Below, in pieces: positions 10,493 to 20,135 of a DNA stretch of 25,826 bases. A model generated the notes under the pieces. That model made no database searches. It was given only the letters and a program-made list of their open reading frames with translations, and was not told the DNA's origin. Both the position numbers and the translations under genes were made by a program. Source of the stretch: Mnemiopsis leidyi (taxonomy: Eukaryota; Ctenophora; Tentaculata; Lobata; Bolinopsidae); the NCBI GenBank assembly GCA_000226015.1, contig JH152967.1, positions 29,588 to 55,413 of the forward strand, written 5' to 3'. The first letter of the stretch is position 1; each line of letters starts with the position of its first letter.

Positions 10493-10620
10493 TTGTGTGT
10501 GTGTGTGGGCGTCTGCATGTGCATGTGCATATGTGTGTGTCTGTGCGTGTGTCTGTATCCTTGTCTGTGTGCGCAGTGTTTGCATGTGTGTTTGTGTATG
10601 CGTATGTTATTGTGTGTAGA
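10493..10620. repeat. GT-rich imperfect microsatellite
   Basis: A (GT)n core near 10494-10507 continues as degenerate GTGTGT, GCATGTGCAT and GTCTGTG words to about 10620. The histidine/threonine-rich minus-strand frame across it results from the repeat. Confidence 0.85.
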
Positions 10621-11369
10621 AATTGGGAAAAGTTGAAATCTAATATAACTAAACAATTTATGCTTCTGTTCTGATATCACATTTAATAACTTTAAAATTG
10701 TCCGTTGATATTTCTCGATACTGTAGAATATTTTTTTGCTTAAACTGGGCAAAAATGTCATCTCTCACGTCAAGAAGCCTTGCTTCTGAAGCCTTCAAAT
10801 GTTCGAGATAGCCGATCAAAAGCCTCAATAATATAGATAATTGAGTTCAATAAAACAATCGTTCCAAGCACTTAAGTACTGAACGTCCGATAAATGTCAT
10901 CAACTGTAACGTTATTATGTTCTATCACAGCCTAACAGACCATCAAATTAAAATATTGTAAGGTTCTTTGTCCGTTGATATTGCGTCACAATACCACATT
11001 GGCAATTGAGCACCGTTGCCTGGAAATGAAATTACTCAGTGCTTTACTACAGGTGTGCAATGTATTATACAGTACATTTATAATTCCATTAACTGGTACA
11101 GTCCCTATAGTTACCTACCTTCTCTTTCATCCTCTACAGTACTTGGCTCCTACGTGCACACTTAAATAAAATTCCACCCCTCAGTGGTCCATTATCCTCA
11201 TATTCCTTAGTGCCAATGAACATTTAATGAGAAAACACTGCCCACAATTACTTTTTAATTGCCCTGTACCAAAAAATATCATCAGAATTGTCTGAAGTAG
11301 GCCACGCTGTAATCCGTCGCAATTTCTGCCTTCTCCTCTCAATCGGCCCGACGGTTGGCCAACTCTTGG
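10621..11369. other. No gene seen
   Basis: AT-rich to balanced sequence. From about 11300 the CpG content rises into the next patch. Confidence 0.35.
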
Positions 11370-11416
11370 CACGTGATCGAAACGCTTTGGTTCGATTGGT
11401 TGGTTTGTATCACGTG
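11370..11416. promoter_or_regulatory. Paired CACGTG E-boxes in a CpG-richer patch
   Basis: Two CACGTG palindromes lie at 11370-11375 and 11411-11416. Their flanks are also inverted: CACGTGAT against ATCACGTG, and ATCGAAAC against GTTCGAT. CACGTG is the binding site of Myc/USF-type bHLH-zip factors. The surrounding patch (about 11300-11470) has more CpG than its neighbours, and a GTGAGA donor-like site follows near 11446. A promoter or enhancer is possible but unproven. Confidence 0.2.
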
Positions 11417-11797
11417 GCTGAATCGCGTGGATGCTGTTGGCTGGTGAGATTTCTTGTCTGTTTCCGTGTGGCGGAGAGCAGAACTGGGCAGTGTATAACT
11501 GTGCTCGCTCTATCATTTGCTCGTTTTCTCCCAACCCTCTTCTCTCTTATTACACCTGATTTTGCCCATTCCTGCTGATTCAACGATCTTCCAGTCCGCT
11601 ATTTGTCATGATCCATCGTAGTTCGACCAGAGTTGTAGTTCATGTTGTTTGATGAAATAATCGGAAGCTCTCAGACAGATGCCCTGATACTGACGTGATG
11701 CAATCTGATTAAATAAGTCCTGCGTTCTGCAACACGAGATTGTATTGTCTGAGTTGCAGTGCCAAGTAAATTGCAAATTTGATTGATTTTTCGACAG

Positions 11798-11965
11798 ACT
11801 CCCTACGAAGAGAAATATCACATCAGTCGGCCTGCGTGTCGGACAGACCGACTGAAAATGTCACGAATTTCCCTATTATCTCAGAGAGTTATTCTTGATC
11901 AGGCCTTGCCACAGAGTGTTATTTGTTTTTACGCAAGTGCGGTTTCACCTAGCGACGATGTTTAG
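11798..11965 (+). CDS. Candidate exon, unrecognised protein
   Basis: The sequence TTGATTTTTCGACAG ends at 11797 and resembles a 3' splice site. In phase 0 the next 55 codons are open, ending with TAG at 11963-11965. The peptide starts TPYEEKYH and has mixed charged, polar and hydrophobic residues with no low complexity. GC content is higher than in the flanks. It contains the hairpin at 11824-11854. No known domain is recognised. It could be a terminal exon, or chance. Confidence 0.22.
   Translation, partial: TPYEEKYHISRPACRTDRLKMSRISLLSQRVILDQALPQSVICFYASAVSPSDDV
11824..11854 (+). repeat. Imperfect hairpin, 11-bp stem
   Basis: CAGTCGGCCTG at 11824-11834 pairs with CAGACCGACTG at 11844-11854. 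There is one mismatch, which would be a G-U pair in RNA, and the loop is 9 nt. There is no evidence that it is a separate RNA gene. Confidence 0.45.
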
Positions 11966-12378
11966 GTCTGTAACACGGCTTCTTTTTATAAACGTAGACA
12001 CTTCTTTCAGCTGCAAACACAGCTGAAAAGCCTAGACGGTCCCAGCATCAGCCGTATTTCAGGAACAGGACGTTCTTTGATCTTTATTTCGTTTGTTGTC
12101 CATGTTCAGTTTCACCCCCTTTGAAAAGTCGGGCTGTCAACCTCCTAACATCTTTACACACGTTTCTATCTCAGTCTCAGAGTATTAACCGTGCCGTTTA
12201 CCCACTTATCTTCCTGACAATATATAATATCGTAGTTACAACGAGGTCTGTGCCTCTAACTGTTTTAGATCTTTGCCTCGTGTTTTACCTAGAATTTTAC
12301 ACGGTACTTTCAAGACTGGTGTTGTGGAGATTCCTGGTTTCTAGGCTACAATAAACATGTGCTGCACTGGGTCATTTC
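11966..12378. other. No gene seen
   Basis: Sequence leading into the 20-bp minisatellite. No splice-bounded coding frame or repeat is recognised. Confidence 0.35.
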
Positions 12379-12660
12379 CAGCTGACAAGTAGAACTTTCA
12401 GCTGACAAGTAGAACTTCCAGCTGACAAGTAGAACTTCCAGCTGACAAGTAGAACTTCCAGCTGACAAGTAGAACTTCCAGCTGACAAGTAGAACTTCCA
12501 GCTGACAAGTAGAACTTCCAGCTGACAAGTAGAACTTCCAGCTGACAAGTAGAACTTCCAGCTGACAAGTAGAACTTCCAGCTGACAAGTAGAACTTCCA
12601 GCTGACAAATAGAACTTCCAGCTGACAAGTATAACTTCCAGCTGACAAATAGAACTTCCA
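12379..12660. repeat. 20-bp minisatellite, 14 units with CAGCTG boxes
   Basis: The unit GCTGACAAGTAGAACTTCCA repeats 14 times from 12381. Units 2-11 (12401-12600) are identical. The first unit and the last three carry single substitutions, the usual pattern of a homogenised core with diverged edges. A fragment, GCTAGC, follows at 12661. Each junction forms CAGCTG, 14 times in all from 12379 to 12639. Because 20 is not a multiple of three and the minus strand lacks stops, all three minus-strand frames are open with a 20-residue period. These are not considered genes. Confidence 0.95.
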
Positions 12661-13181
12661 GCTAGCGAGCTAATGTAATATTCTGACGTTGATACGCATT
12701 GATGGGCTGTTTCAAATACTTCAATTATTGAAGAGGACATAAAACTAGAGGTGTTGACAGGCTGCTGTAAAATGTGACGCAGGGCCCGTAATAACCCTGT
12801 TGTATCAGGTGATCATATCTGATCTGAGACATTGCCTGATTTAAAGAGTGATTGTAGTCTTCACTAAGGTAGACTGTAAAGTGCAGAAGACAATAGTATT
12901 TCTGGCGTGGTGGAACGTCATGCATGATCACAGATGGTTGATTACTGCTTCAGCACTACCGTGAACTATAAACTCCATGTTAATTGTTCACCAACAATTC
13001 TTATTAAGATTGAGGTAGGATATAAAATTAAGAACCAGGATATGATGTTTGTGAAGATTATTTCAATGTGGTTGTGCAAGTGGGACATTAAAACTCCATA
13101 TTTAGTCAATGCAATTGCTTTTCGGCTTTTACTACCCTTATAACCGCGGGAACATAGTGTGATTTGATTGTAAACCAACTT
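12661..13181. other. No gene seen
   Basis: Balanced to AT-rich sequence. Short frames on both strands at about 12966-13178 overlap each other and have no coding character. Confidence 0.35.
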
Positions 13182-13195
13182 GTTGCCACGGTGAC
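13182..13195 (+). promoter_or_regulatory. RFX X-box-like motif
   Basis: GTTGCCACGGTGAC fits the X-box consensus RYYNYY-N(1-3)-RRNRAC on both halves with a 2-nt spacer. RFX factors bind such sites upstream of ciliary and other genes in animals. The site is followed at once by two further CCACGT words (GCCACGTGCTGCCACGTAG), and a CpG-richer stretch continues to about 13345. Confidence 0.35.
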
Positions 13196-13355
13196 GCCAC
13201 GTGCTGCCACGTAGTGTTGTAGCCTACTCCTCGCCCATCCTTTGCCCAACTAATCAAAGGAGCATTTATTTTCCCGTAAATGCGGTGTTATCCAGACGCC
13301 ATTTTAAGTGAATTTTCTAACCGGATTTTTACCGCAGATTGGTTTTATGGTAAGA
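13182..13355 (+). promoter_or_regulatory. Possible promoter and 5' exon ending ATG|GTAAGA
   Basis: After the X-box-like site, a stretch with several CpGs contains GACGCCATTTTAAG at about 13296-13309, a YY1-like or initiator-like CCATTTT. About 40 bases later comes TTTTATG|GTAAGA, with ATG at 13347-13349 and a good donor at 13350-13355. One reading is a short 5' exon ending exactly in its start codon, which occurs in some animal genes. Another is a wholly untranslated first exon. Candidate phase-0 exons further downstream would fit (17833 or 24258), but nothing links them. Confidence 0.22.
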
Positions 13356-14383
13356 CTGTCGTTTAATTTTTTGATATTATGGACATTTACGTACAAGCTA
13401 ACATGTGAAAATCGTATTTGGTCCAGAAATCATCATAATATTATACGCATGGTTAAGAAAAAATGTGTGGGCTAAAGAATTATCGTAAACCGAAAGTCAC
13501 ACTACCTAATTCAACGACAATTAACTAAGTAGTATACACTTCCATTACTTTAAGCTGCCAATTTGGCCGTTTAGACGTAAATGCTTAGGCGTTTCTCAAT
13601 AAAGAGTTTCCTATCAGACTACTGGCTTATTTAAAGAACATAGAACAGTCGGGACTTTATCGCACAACTATCGCTATATTTACGAGTGCGCAAACGACTC
13701 AATATTATCTATTTGATAATATCTTTAATGAACAACTGCATTGGTTTAATGTGTCTCACCAATCATTAAATTTGGTAGCATCATTCAATCTCGAAATATT
13801 TGCCAATAATCATTTCTTGTAAATTTATTCAGCGGTTTAATTGCTTAGCCTGTGTTGGTGGACGTAATTAAATTGAAGTATAGTTAGTGTGCCTTCCAAA
13901 AATACCATTAACTTTATAATTGGGCTCCAATTTACCACCAGACACCAGTCAAGCGAACAATGGTGTAATTAAATTATCCCAGCTGTGCTGCCAAGCACCA
14001 ATGATCAGGAACAAAATATGATCATTTCGGCTTTAACTAACAGTCATCGTTGACATAATTTTATCTTGGATCTCTTTACTTCAATGATTATCATAAATGG
14101 GATGAATTGTTTGTAGTTGTCCGATAATTTTGACTTTCATCAATGGAGAGATGGACTAACCGCTTATATTGGGATAGTTTTTTGTGTGAGTACGATCATC
14201 ATCCATTTTTAACTTCTATTCATACTGCGCAGTATCACTTTTTTATCTTCAGGCGTGAGGCAGTATCATTTAATTTCTGAAACGCCAAAGAACGTTAACT
14301 GTTAATAAGGACTGTTGTGTCGTTATGCTATCCGTGCTCAAATTTCCAGCTGATAGACACCCACTTTAATAATTCCACATATT
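13356..14383. other. No gene called
   Basis: AT-rich sequence. A 77-codon run without a stop (13589-13819, plus strand) has no start, no splice boundary and AT-driven composition, and was not called. A 3' splice-like CTTTTTTATCTTCAG ends at 14254 and is followed quickly by stops. Confidence 0.35.
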
Positions 14384-15058
14384 TGCCCCAGATTGATCTC
14401 AATAACCTCTGTATGCCCCAGATTGATCTCCGATTACCACAGTATGTCCCAGATTGATNNNNNNNNNNNNNNNNNNNNNNNNNNNNNNNNNNNNNNNNNN
14501 NNNNNNNNNNNNNNNNNNNNNNNNNNNNNNNNNNNNNNNNNNNNNNNNNNNNNNNNNNNNNNNNNNNNNNNNNNNNNNNNNNNNNNNNNNNNNNNNNNNN
14601 NNNNNNNNNNNNNNNNNNNNNNNNNNNNNNNNNNNNNNNNNNNNNNNNNNNNNNNNNNNNNNNNNNNNNNNNNNNNNNNNNNNNNNNNNNNNNNNNNNNN
14701 NNNNNNNNNNNNNNNNNNNNNNNNNNNNNNNNNNNNNNNNNNNNNNNNNNNNNNNNNNNNNNNNTCTCCGTTAACACTGTATGCCCCAGATTGATCTCCG
14801 TTACCACTGTATGCCCCAGATTGATCTCCATTACCACTGTATGCCCCAGATTGATCTCCATTACTACTGTATGCCCCAGATTGATCTCCATTACCACTGT
14901 ATGTCCCAGATTGATCTCCATTACCACTGTATGCCCCAGATTGATCTCCATTACCACTGTATGCCCCAGATTGATCTCCATTACCACTGTATGTCCCAGA
15001 TTGATCTCCATTACCACCGTATGCCCCAGCTGATCTCCATTACCACTGTATGCCCCAA
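14384..15058. repeat. 30-bp minisatellite interrupted by assembly gap
   Basis: The unit has the form GATTGATCTCC, then A or G, then TTACCACTGTATGCCCCA. About two and a half units precede the gap, one of 31 bp with an extra base. Nine further units plus a fragment follow it, with GATTGAT starts at 14789 and every 30 bp to 14999, then a 29-bp unit beginning GCTGATC at 15029. Variants include GTCCCA for GCCCCA and TTACTACTG. Because 30 is a multiple of three, long periodic frames exist on both strands, and none is taken as coding. Confidence 0.95.
14459..14764. other. Assembly gap (306 Ns) inside minisatellite
   Basis: Sequence is unknown. The repeat phase at 14458 and 14765 is the same, yet the distance is 307 bases, which is not a multiple of 30. 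The gap length is therefore an estimate, or units of other lengths lie within it. Confidence 0.98.
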
Positions 15059-16831
15059 ATGAGGCCCCATTGTCGGGACGAGCTACCTAGACCTAGTCTG
15101 ACAAGAGAGACCGACCAGGGCAGAATCCCTTTATTCTCACCTGTCGACAGGGCGCGTATTAGCGAACATGTGAATTACCAGTCAGTGAGAGGTGTTCTAT
15201 TGGCTATATTGACTAGTGATGTGTCCTGCATAGTGTCCTTAGTCCAGACACTGTCCCTGTCAGCCGGTCCTGGTCCTTGTTTTGAGGGGACAACCCCCTC
15301 CAACTCACAGTCACTGGACCTTGACAAAGTGCTATGTTTTCCGATGTAACTGTGTAGCTGTTCACTGCTCTGGTAGCTGCTTTTGACGTGGGCTATGTGA
15401 ATTACATATGACTCCCAGCTATTGGTACTCACTCTCGAACGGTAGGTACTCAAAGAATTCAGATAGAGATAAGCCGAAGAAGGTGTCAGTTTTGTAAACT
15501 CAGCAAGTGTCTCCCGGCTGTAAATCTGGGTGTACAAGAAGCACAGCGCTCACGTTCAAGTCACGGTGTTCCCTGGCCAAACTGTTCCCTGGCGCGCACT
15601 GATTCTTGCGATAGCAGTGCGTCTTTCCGATGATGTCCTGCTTTGGTCAAGAAGTTAACTAACCTACTTCGTTCTACCCTGTAATTAGTCCATGCCAGTC
15701 GCCTGTGCGAGCAGTTTAGCGTGACGCTCCATCCCTGGCTTGTCGTTCAACGCTCAACTTTTCAGTTCTTACCCTAGGTATTTCGTTAGTAATCAAAATC
15801 GGCAGTTTGGCATTGATTTTTTAATATTTCATCGGCTTTTGAATTTTTCAAATTTTAGTTTGACAATTTTTCTATTGTAAGAGTTAGCACTCCTTAACTA
15901 TTAAAGTGTTAGCCTTATCTACACTGGTTTCGTCCACTGTAAACGTCCACACAGCAAATAATAAAGGAGGCTGTGGCTATAAACAGTCCCTGTTTGAGAG
16001 AGACTAGGCTATCTCAGCTGAGTACACAAATCGGTGCACGCACGTGCCCCAAAATAAGCAGTTATTTGTATTGTGATGAGCGAGGCTACTGTTCAGTGAG
16101 TCTAATTGTTATTGCTTCGTGTAGAGCGATACAGGGTAGTCCACTACTAGAGGTCCAGCAGATGTTTAGTTTACTTGCCTCCTTAAACATTTAGTATTGC
16201 AGTTCAATCGGAAACTGCTATCCTTTTAGTGACCATTCTGGCTGGATTTTTTTATTCTATTCCAATAATTTGACAACATCTACAAAAATAACTGCTTTTA
16301 TTTCACCAATTCCATCAGTAATTACTGACTCAAATTTTGTCGATTATAAGATATCACTGTCAAGTCAGCATGATGTTCATTAATTGTGCCCATGAAAGCA
16401 TGTGTACTAGTTTGACAGGCTTCTTCAGAATCAATACCACTGCCGGGGAAATTCTACTTCACAGTGGCACTGCCAGACTCGACCCTCCCAAGTCTCCCTC
16501 TATCCTCCCCAGCCCCTCCACTTATATTGTAATCTTCCAGCCTGCTCCTACTTCCCGTCTCCCAGCTCCCTTCGTCTCTCTTTGTACTCCCATGTTGCGA
16601 CCTTCCCTTTACTGTTTGGAACTCCGCTCTTAATTCCTCTTGTTTTGTCTGTAATTGGCTCGATTAAATTTTTGGAGAAAAGCATCTTCAATCATATGCC
16701 ACGAGCTTTCGTCATAGTTGTTGTAATGAGGCTTCGGCCCCTTTGCCGGCTTGACAGATAATACATCGGCCTTGGTTGGATTGCGCGACCTATTGTTTTG
16801 AAGTGTCCGGGTTGCAAATGTCGGATCTCAC
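15059..16831. other. No gene called
   Basis: Overlapping frames of about 100-120 codons on opposite strands at 15050-15537 and one of 98 codons at 16337-16633 lack splice signals and domains. The last begins at a TTG and is proline/serine-rich because of a CT-rich patch. A minus-strand donor-like CGACAG|GTGAGA lies at 15136-15141 without a good exon behind it. Confidence 0.3.
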
Positions 16832-16920
16832 CTCGGATCTGACTCCTTTTTAACTACCCGCCAATAAGTCAAATCAGATACAAGAAGTTGCAGTACCTCA
16901 CTTTTACAACACACCTTGCA
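16832..16920 (-). CDS. Candidate internal exon, unrecognised protein
   Basis: On the minus strand TTATACTGTCATTATAACAG is a good 3' splice site ending at 16921. An 89-nt stretch follows, then CCGAG|GTGAGA, a good donor with GT at 16831-16830. One frame, starting with TGC in phase 0, is open throughout for 29 codons plus 2 nt. The peptide starts CKVCCKSE, has a hydrophobic middle and ends with charged residues (KKESDP). Having both splice signals and an open frame is suggestive, but short combinations like this occur by chance. The frame is not in phase with the candidate start exon at 19292-19388, so they are not directly joined. Confidence 0.28.
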
Positions 16921-18312
16921 CTGTTATAATGACAGTATAACAAAGTCACGGCTTTCTAGCATAGTCGGATAATTTTGTTGATTAAGGTTTTATTGTTCTG
17001 TCTCTGGCAAGGATGAAAAGCGGTGACGGGTGTTTTGTTTTGATTTCATCTTAATTCAACGGCCGTGATATTCTATTTGTGTTGCGATGATTCTGATCTA
17101 TAAGAAACTACGGAACAGCTGAGTGCATTTGTTATTTATTTGATTTGGCTCTGAAAGGTTGATGTTTAGTTTTGTATTTAGATATGATATGGGTTAGTTT
17201 TATTGTAGTTTTGTTGCAATTGTTAGCAGACCCTGTAAACTGTAAGTTGTAAGACATGTTTAAACTTTAAACAAGTCGTATTTTTTATGGTTTTCTGAGC
17301 ATGTTCAAATGCTGGACAGTATGAACAAAAATAATGAAATAACATGTGCTGAGTGCTCGAGCAGTTATTAGTAAAATAAAACTGGAATTTTTAACTTTTA
17401 TTATAAAGCGCAGTGCAGTGCAGTGGCACTTTATTCTCGCCTGAATTGTGTTTTTAAATCTCTCCAAAATGCTTTCAAAATGATACGTTTAGCCGTCGCT
17501 TTTACTGTCCAAAAAAATAATATTAACCAATTTTAGTGTAACAAACGGGTCAAACGCAAATAGCCAATAGTGTAACTCCCAGGTAAAAAGTAAAGCAGCT
17601 TCCCAATCTGTTCAGTCTCGTCTGGCAAACTTAGCTCAACCAATTACTGCACATTTTTACTGCCCTAAATGCTTAACTGTGCGTTTTTGCTGACGTCACT
17701 ACACTCACACACGCATACCAAATAAACTGGCCTCCCTGATTAGCACTGGTTAATAATTAACGAATCGACAAGCTAGTGTACTTTTCGCGAACTGTATTTC
17801 TCGTTGTGATAATTGTGTTTGTCATTCTGTAGCTACTAGTTCCAGGAGGACGGATTTCCGTTCTCCGAGGGTCTTGTTTTTCTAGGTTCAACTTTGGGAT
17901 CCTCTCAAAAATTTGTGCATAACCAATAGGCAAAGTTTGTTATTTTTAGTATTAGGCAGAGATTTACTTCAAATATTATTGTATGTTAATAAGTTAATGG
18001 CGGTCATGTTGTTTACTCATTTATTGTTGACGATTTTTGTGACACTATTCAAATTTAGAATCTAATGACACAAAACTAGTCAAGAAGTGTAAACATTCGA
18101 CCATTTTGACACTATCGACCTTTTATGGAGCACCAAAATTACTAACCAAATCTTGACTCATATTCAAAGGAAACGTTACGGTCTTATCGGTACTCTATCA
18201 ATTGAATTATGCGAATATTGCATCATGCATAATTTGGACGCAAGAACTTTGGCTCTTGATTGTACCAGGTATTCGCGCTGTTGTTATCTCCTCTGGACTA
18301 TTTCCAGGTCCC
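16921..18312. other. No gene called
   Basis: AT-rich sequence. A 3' splice-like TTTGTCATTCTGTAG ends at 17832, followed by a 29-codon open frame to TAA at 17920-17922, too weak to call. A short AGTGC repeat (GCAGTGCAGTGCAGTGG) lies at about 17410-17426. Confidence 0.3.
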
Positions 18313-18412
18313 TAGAGACTCGGTAGAATTTTAATCTCGCCTTAGAGACCTATCACGAAAATTTAATCCTACCCTGGAAACCTAGCACGAAAAATTAATC
18401 CTGCCCTGGAAA
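18313..18412. repeat. Degenerate 32-bp tandem repeat, about three units
   Basis: Units of 30, 32 and 32 bp start at 18313, 18343 and 18375. They share a purine-rich start (TAGAGACC or TGGAAACC), a central CACGAAAA and TTAATCCT. A fragment, TGGAAAC, follows at 18407. Confidence 0.7.
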
Positions 18413-18735
18413 CTTACTGTTTAGTGACTCAATTTCCTTATGGACTGCCTAGAATTATCTGTGATGCTTTTACAGATCATAAGGTTTTTGAAACATCCTT
18501 TCTTCTGGAACTACATTTCTGACATAACGCTTGATTAAGTTTACTGATACTTTTTGTCATTAGTCATTACTCATTACCACTTTACTACTTTACTATTTTC
18601 CTTTGTTACTTACTATATACGTTGATGTATTTGCGTATACCACCTCTTTCGAATTCAAACATGGGATTTAATTTCATTTCTATTCATAATTCGACTGCAA
18701 AATAGAACGTTAAATCACACATCACTAGTTTAGAT

Positions 18736-18765
18736 CAATAGATATTGTTGAAACAATATCTATTG
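18736..18765. repeat. 30-bp near-perfect palindrome
   Basis: CAATAGATATTGTT at 18736-18749 is the exact reverse complement of 18752-18765, with only GA between. The right half is partly duplicated just downstream (TTGAAACAATATC twice, to 18775). It could form a hairpin or cruciform. Confidence 0.75.
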
Positions 18766-19010
18766 AAACAATATCCATCTACGTTGAAACCTTTAATATC
18801 GTATAATTATATCGTGTATTGTATTGTATTTTATATTATTGTTACCTGTTTGACAGATTTAATCGTCTCGTCTGTTGTTCTGTATTACCAAGCTTAGTAA
18901 CTTATTATGTATATAATACCATGTTACAAAACACAGTGCAACCTTGTTACGATATAATGCAAAGTTAAAGTGACACACCTGCACTAGTAACACACCTACA
19001 CCATTATTAC

Positions 19011-19268
19011 TACACATAACAACACCTGACTACACATAGCAACACATGACTACACATAGCAACACATACCAACACATGACTACACATATCAACACATAGC
19101 AACACATGACTACACATAACAACACAAACCAACACATGACTACACATAACAACACGTGCCTACACATAATAACACTCGACTACACATGACTACAGTCTAC
19201 ACATAACAACACGTGACTACATATGACTACACATAACTACACTTGACTACACGTGACTACGTCACTAC
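19011..19268. repeat. Decamer minisatellite, about 25 units
   Basis: The 10-bp unit (T/A)ACACATRRC repeats in perfect register from 19011 to about 19190. After a 7-bp slip (TACAGTC) it continues from 19198 to about 19268. T-starting and A-starting units often alternate, giving a 20-bp higher-order dimer such as TACACATAGCAACACATGAC. Units diverge most towards the right edge. Confidence 0.9.
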
Positions 19269-19291
19269 AGGCAGTATCTCTATTTGCTCAC

Positions 19292-19388
19292 CCTGTACCA
19301 ACTGTTTTCTTGTCAGCTTGACTGGGTTGATAAAGCGGCGTTCTTTAAAATTACTATGTAAACTGTTGGCGGTTTGGTCGTAGTGCAT
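19292..19388 (-). CDS. Candidate first coding exon, unrecognised protein
   Basis: On the minus strand an ATG at 19388-19386, with an in-frame TAA 9-12 nt upstream, opens 32 codons plus 1 nt. The frame runs to ACAGG|GTGAGC, a good 5' splice site with GT at 19291-19290. The peptide begins MHYDQTANS and becomes basic (FKERR, LTRKQ). Without splicing it would read 11-12 more codons to TAG. No domain or signal peptide is evident. It lies just beside the decamer array, which would fall in the intron. Confidence 0.27.
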
Positions 19389-19800
19389 CCCCGCTTCTTA
19401 TCGCTTCTCGAAATTACATACTTTATATCTTAAAACCTTTAAATCGTTTGGATTGTTACAATTGCTGCTAAAGTACCTAATACTGTCTCATGAGATTTTG
19501 TTCTTGTTCTTGAAACTGGTTTTTATTCTCTGGAACTGTTCTAAACTCCTAGCTTTCTAGAAAATTTGAGAAGGCTTGTTCTGTATTGCAACCGAATTCA
19601 CCTTAAGGTTTTTGAACTTGTTATCACTTCAAAATTTGCCGCCAATAAGCTAAGTTTTATTTTGTTCAAGGTGTCACAAATATATACCATTGTCTCTTAA
19701 GTGTCCACTCAATATAAAACTAAAAACTTCAATAAGCACAACATTGTGTATCAAGGTAGAGACTGCCTGCAGGGACGCATACCAGCGCCCTGATCAGAGT
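19389..19800. other. No gene seen
   Basis: AT-rich background with no array or splice-bounded frame recognised. Confidence 0.35.
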
Positions 19801-19802
19801 TA

Positions 19803-19835
19803 AACTATACTACTATACACTATACTATACACTAT
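19803..19835. repeat. ACTATAC short tandem repeat
   Basis: Irregular repeats of ACTATAC and ACTAT over about 33 bases. Confidence 0.7.
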
Positions 19836-19940
19836 AATTCCTGATCAAATGTTGTTCAGCAGCAAACCCTGATAACGCTTCTCCTGGTGCAGCTAGTGCA
19901 GGGTAGATAGGGCGGGAATCTAGACCGGCACCGTGGGAAA

Positions 19941-20002
19941 GTTATGCCGTTATGCCGTTATGCCGTAATATCAGTGAAGTGTGGGAATGTGTGGGAATGT
20001 GT
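19941..20002. repeat. Two micro-tandem repeats
   Basis: GTTATGCC is repeated three times at 19941-19964. About 15 bases later GTGGGAATGT is repeated twice (19981-20000). A 63-codon ATG frame (19944-20135) starts inside the first triplet. It is cysteine-rich and contains a donor-like ATT|GTAAGT near 20118, but the evidence is too thin for a gene call. Confidence 0.75.
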
Positions 20003-20135
20003 TTGTGATAAAACCCTAGTCGCAAACTTCAGATCCAGAGTTCTAGACTGCAGCCGGAGTTGTTTACTGGTAGTGTTGTTAATTCCATCCCAAAGTAACG
20101 AACAATGTTATGAAATTGTAAGTTTGCGTAAATAA

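Noticed and set aside
10438..10761. 107-codon His/Thr-rich minus-strand frame
   Set aside because: Driven by the GT-rich microsatellite.
12379..12660. CRISPR-like regular repeat
   Set aside because: Units are directly adjacent without spacers, and the DNA is eukaryotic in character.
12346..12740. Three overlapping minus-strand frames of 76-122 codons with a 20-residue period
   Set aside because: All three frames of one strand are open because a stop-free 20-bp unit cycles through every frame. This is an array artefact.
13589..13822. 77-codon stop-free plus-strand run
   Set aside because: With roughly 7% stop codons expected in AT-rich DNA, several runs of this length should occur by chance in six frames. 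There are no splice signals or start, and composition is AT-driven.
14328..15062. Periodic frames of up to 229 codons across the 30-bp array
   Set aside because: They result from the minisatellite and run through Ns.
15050..15537. Opposed frames of 99 and 120 codons
   Set aside because: They overlap on opposite strands with no splice sites, domain or composition favouring either.
17833..17922. Phase-0 29-codon frame after a good acceptor
   Set aside because: Too short, with a low-information peptide. Kept only as a remark.
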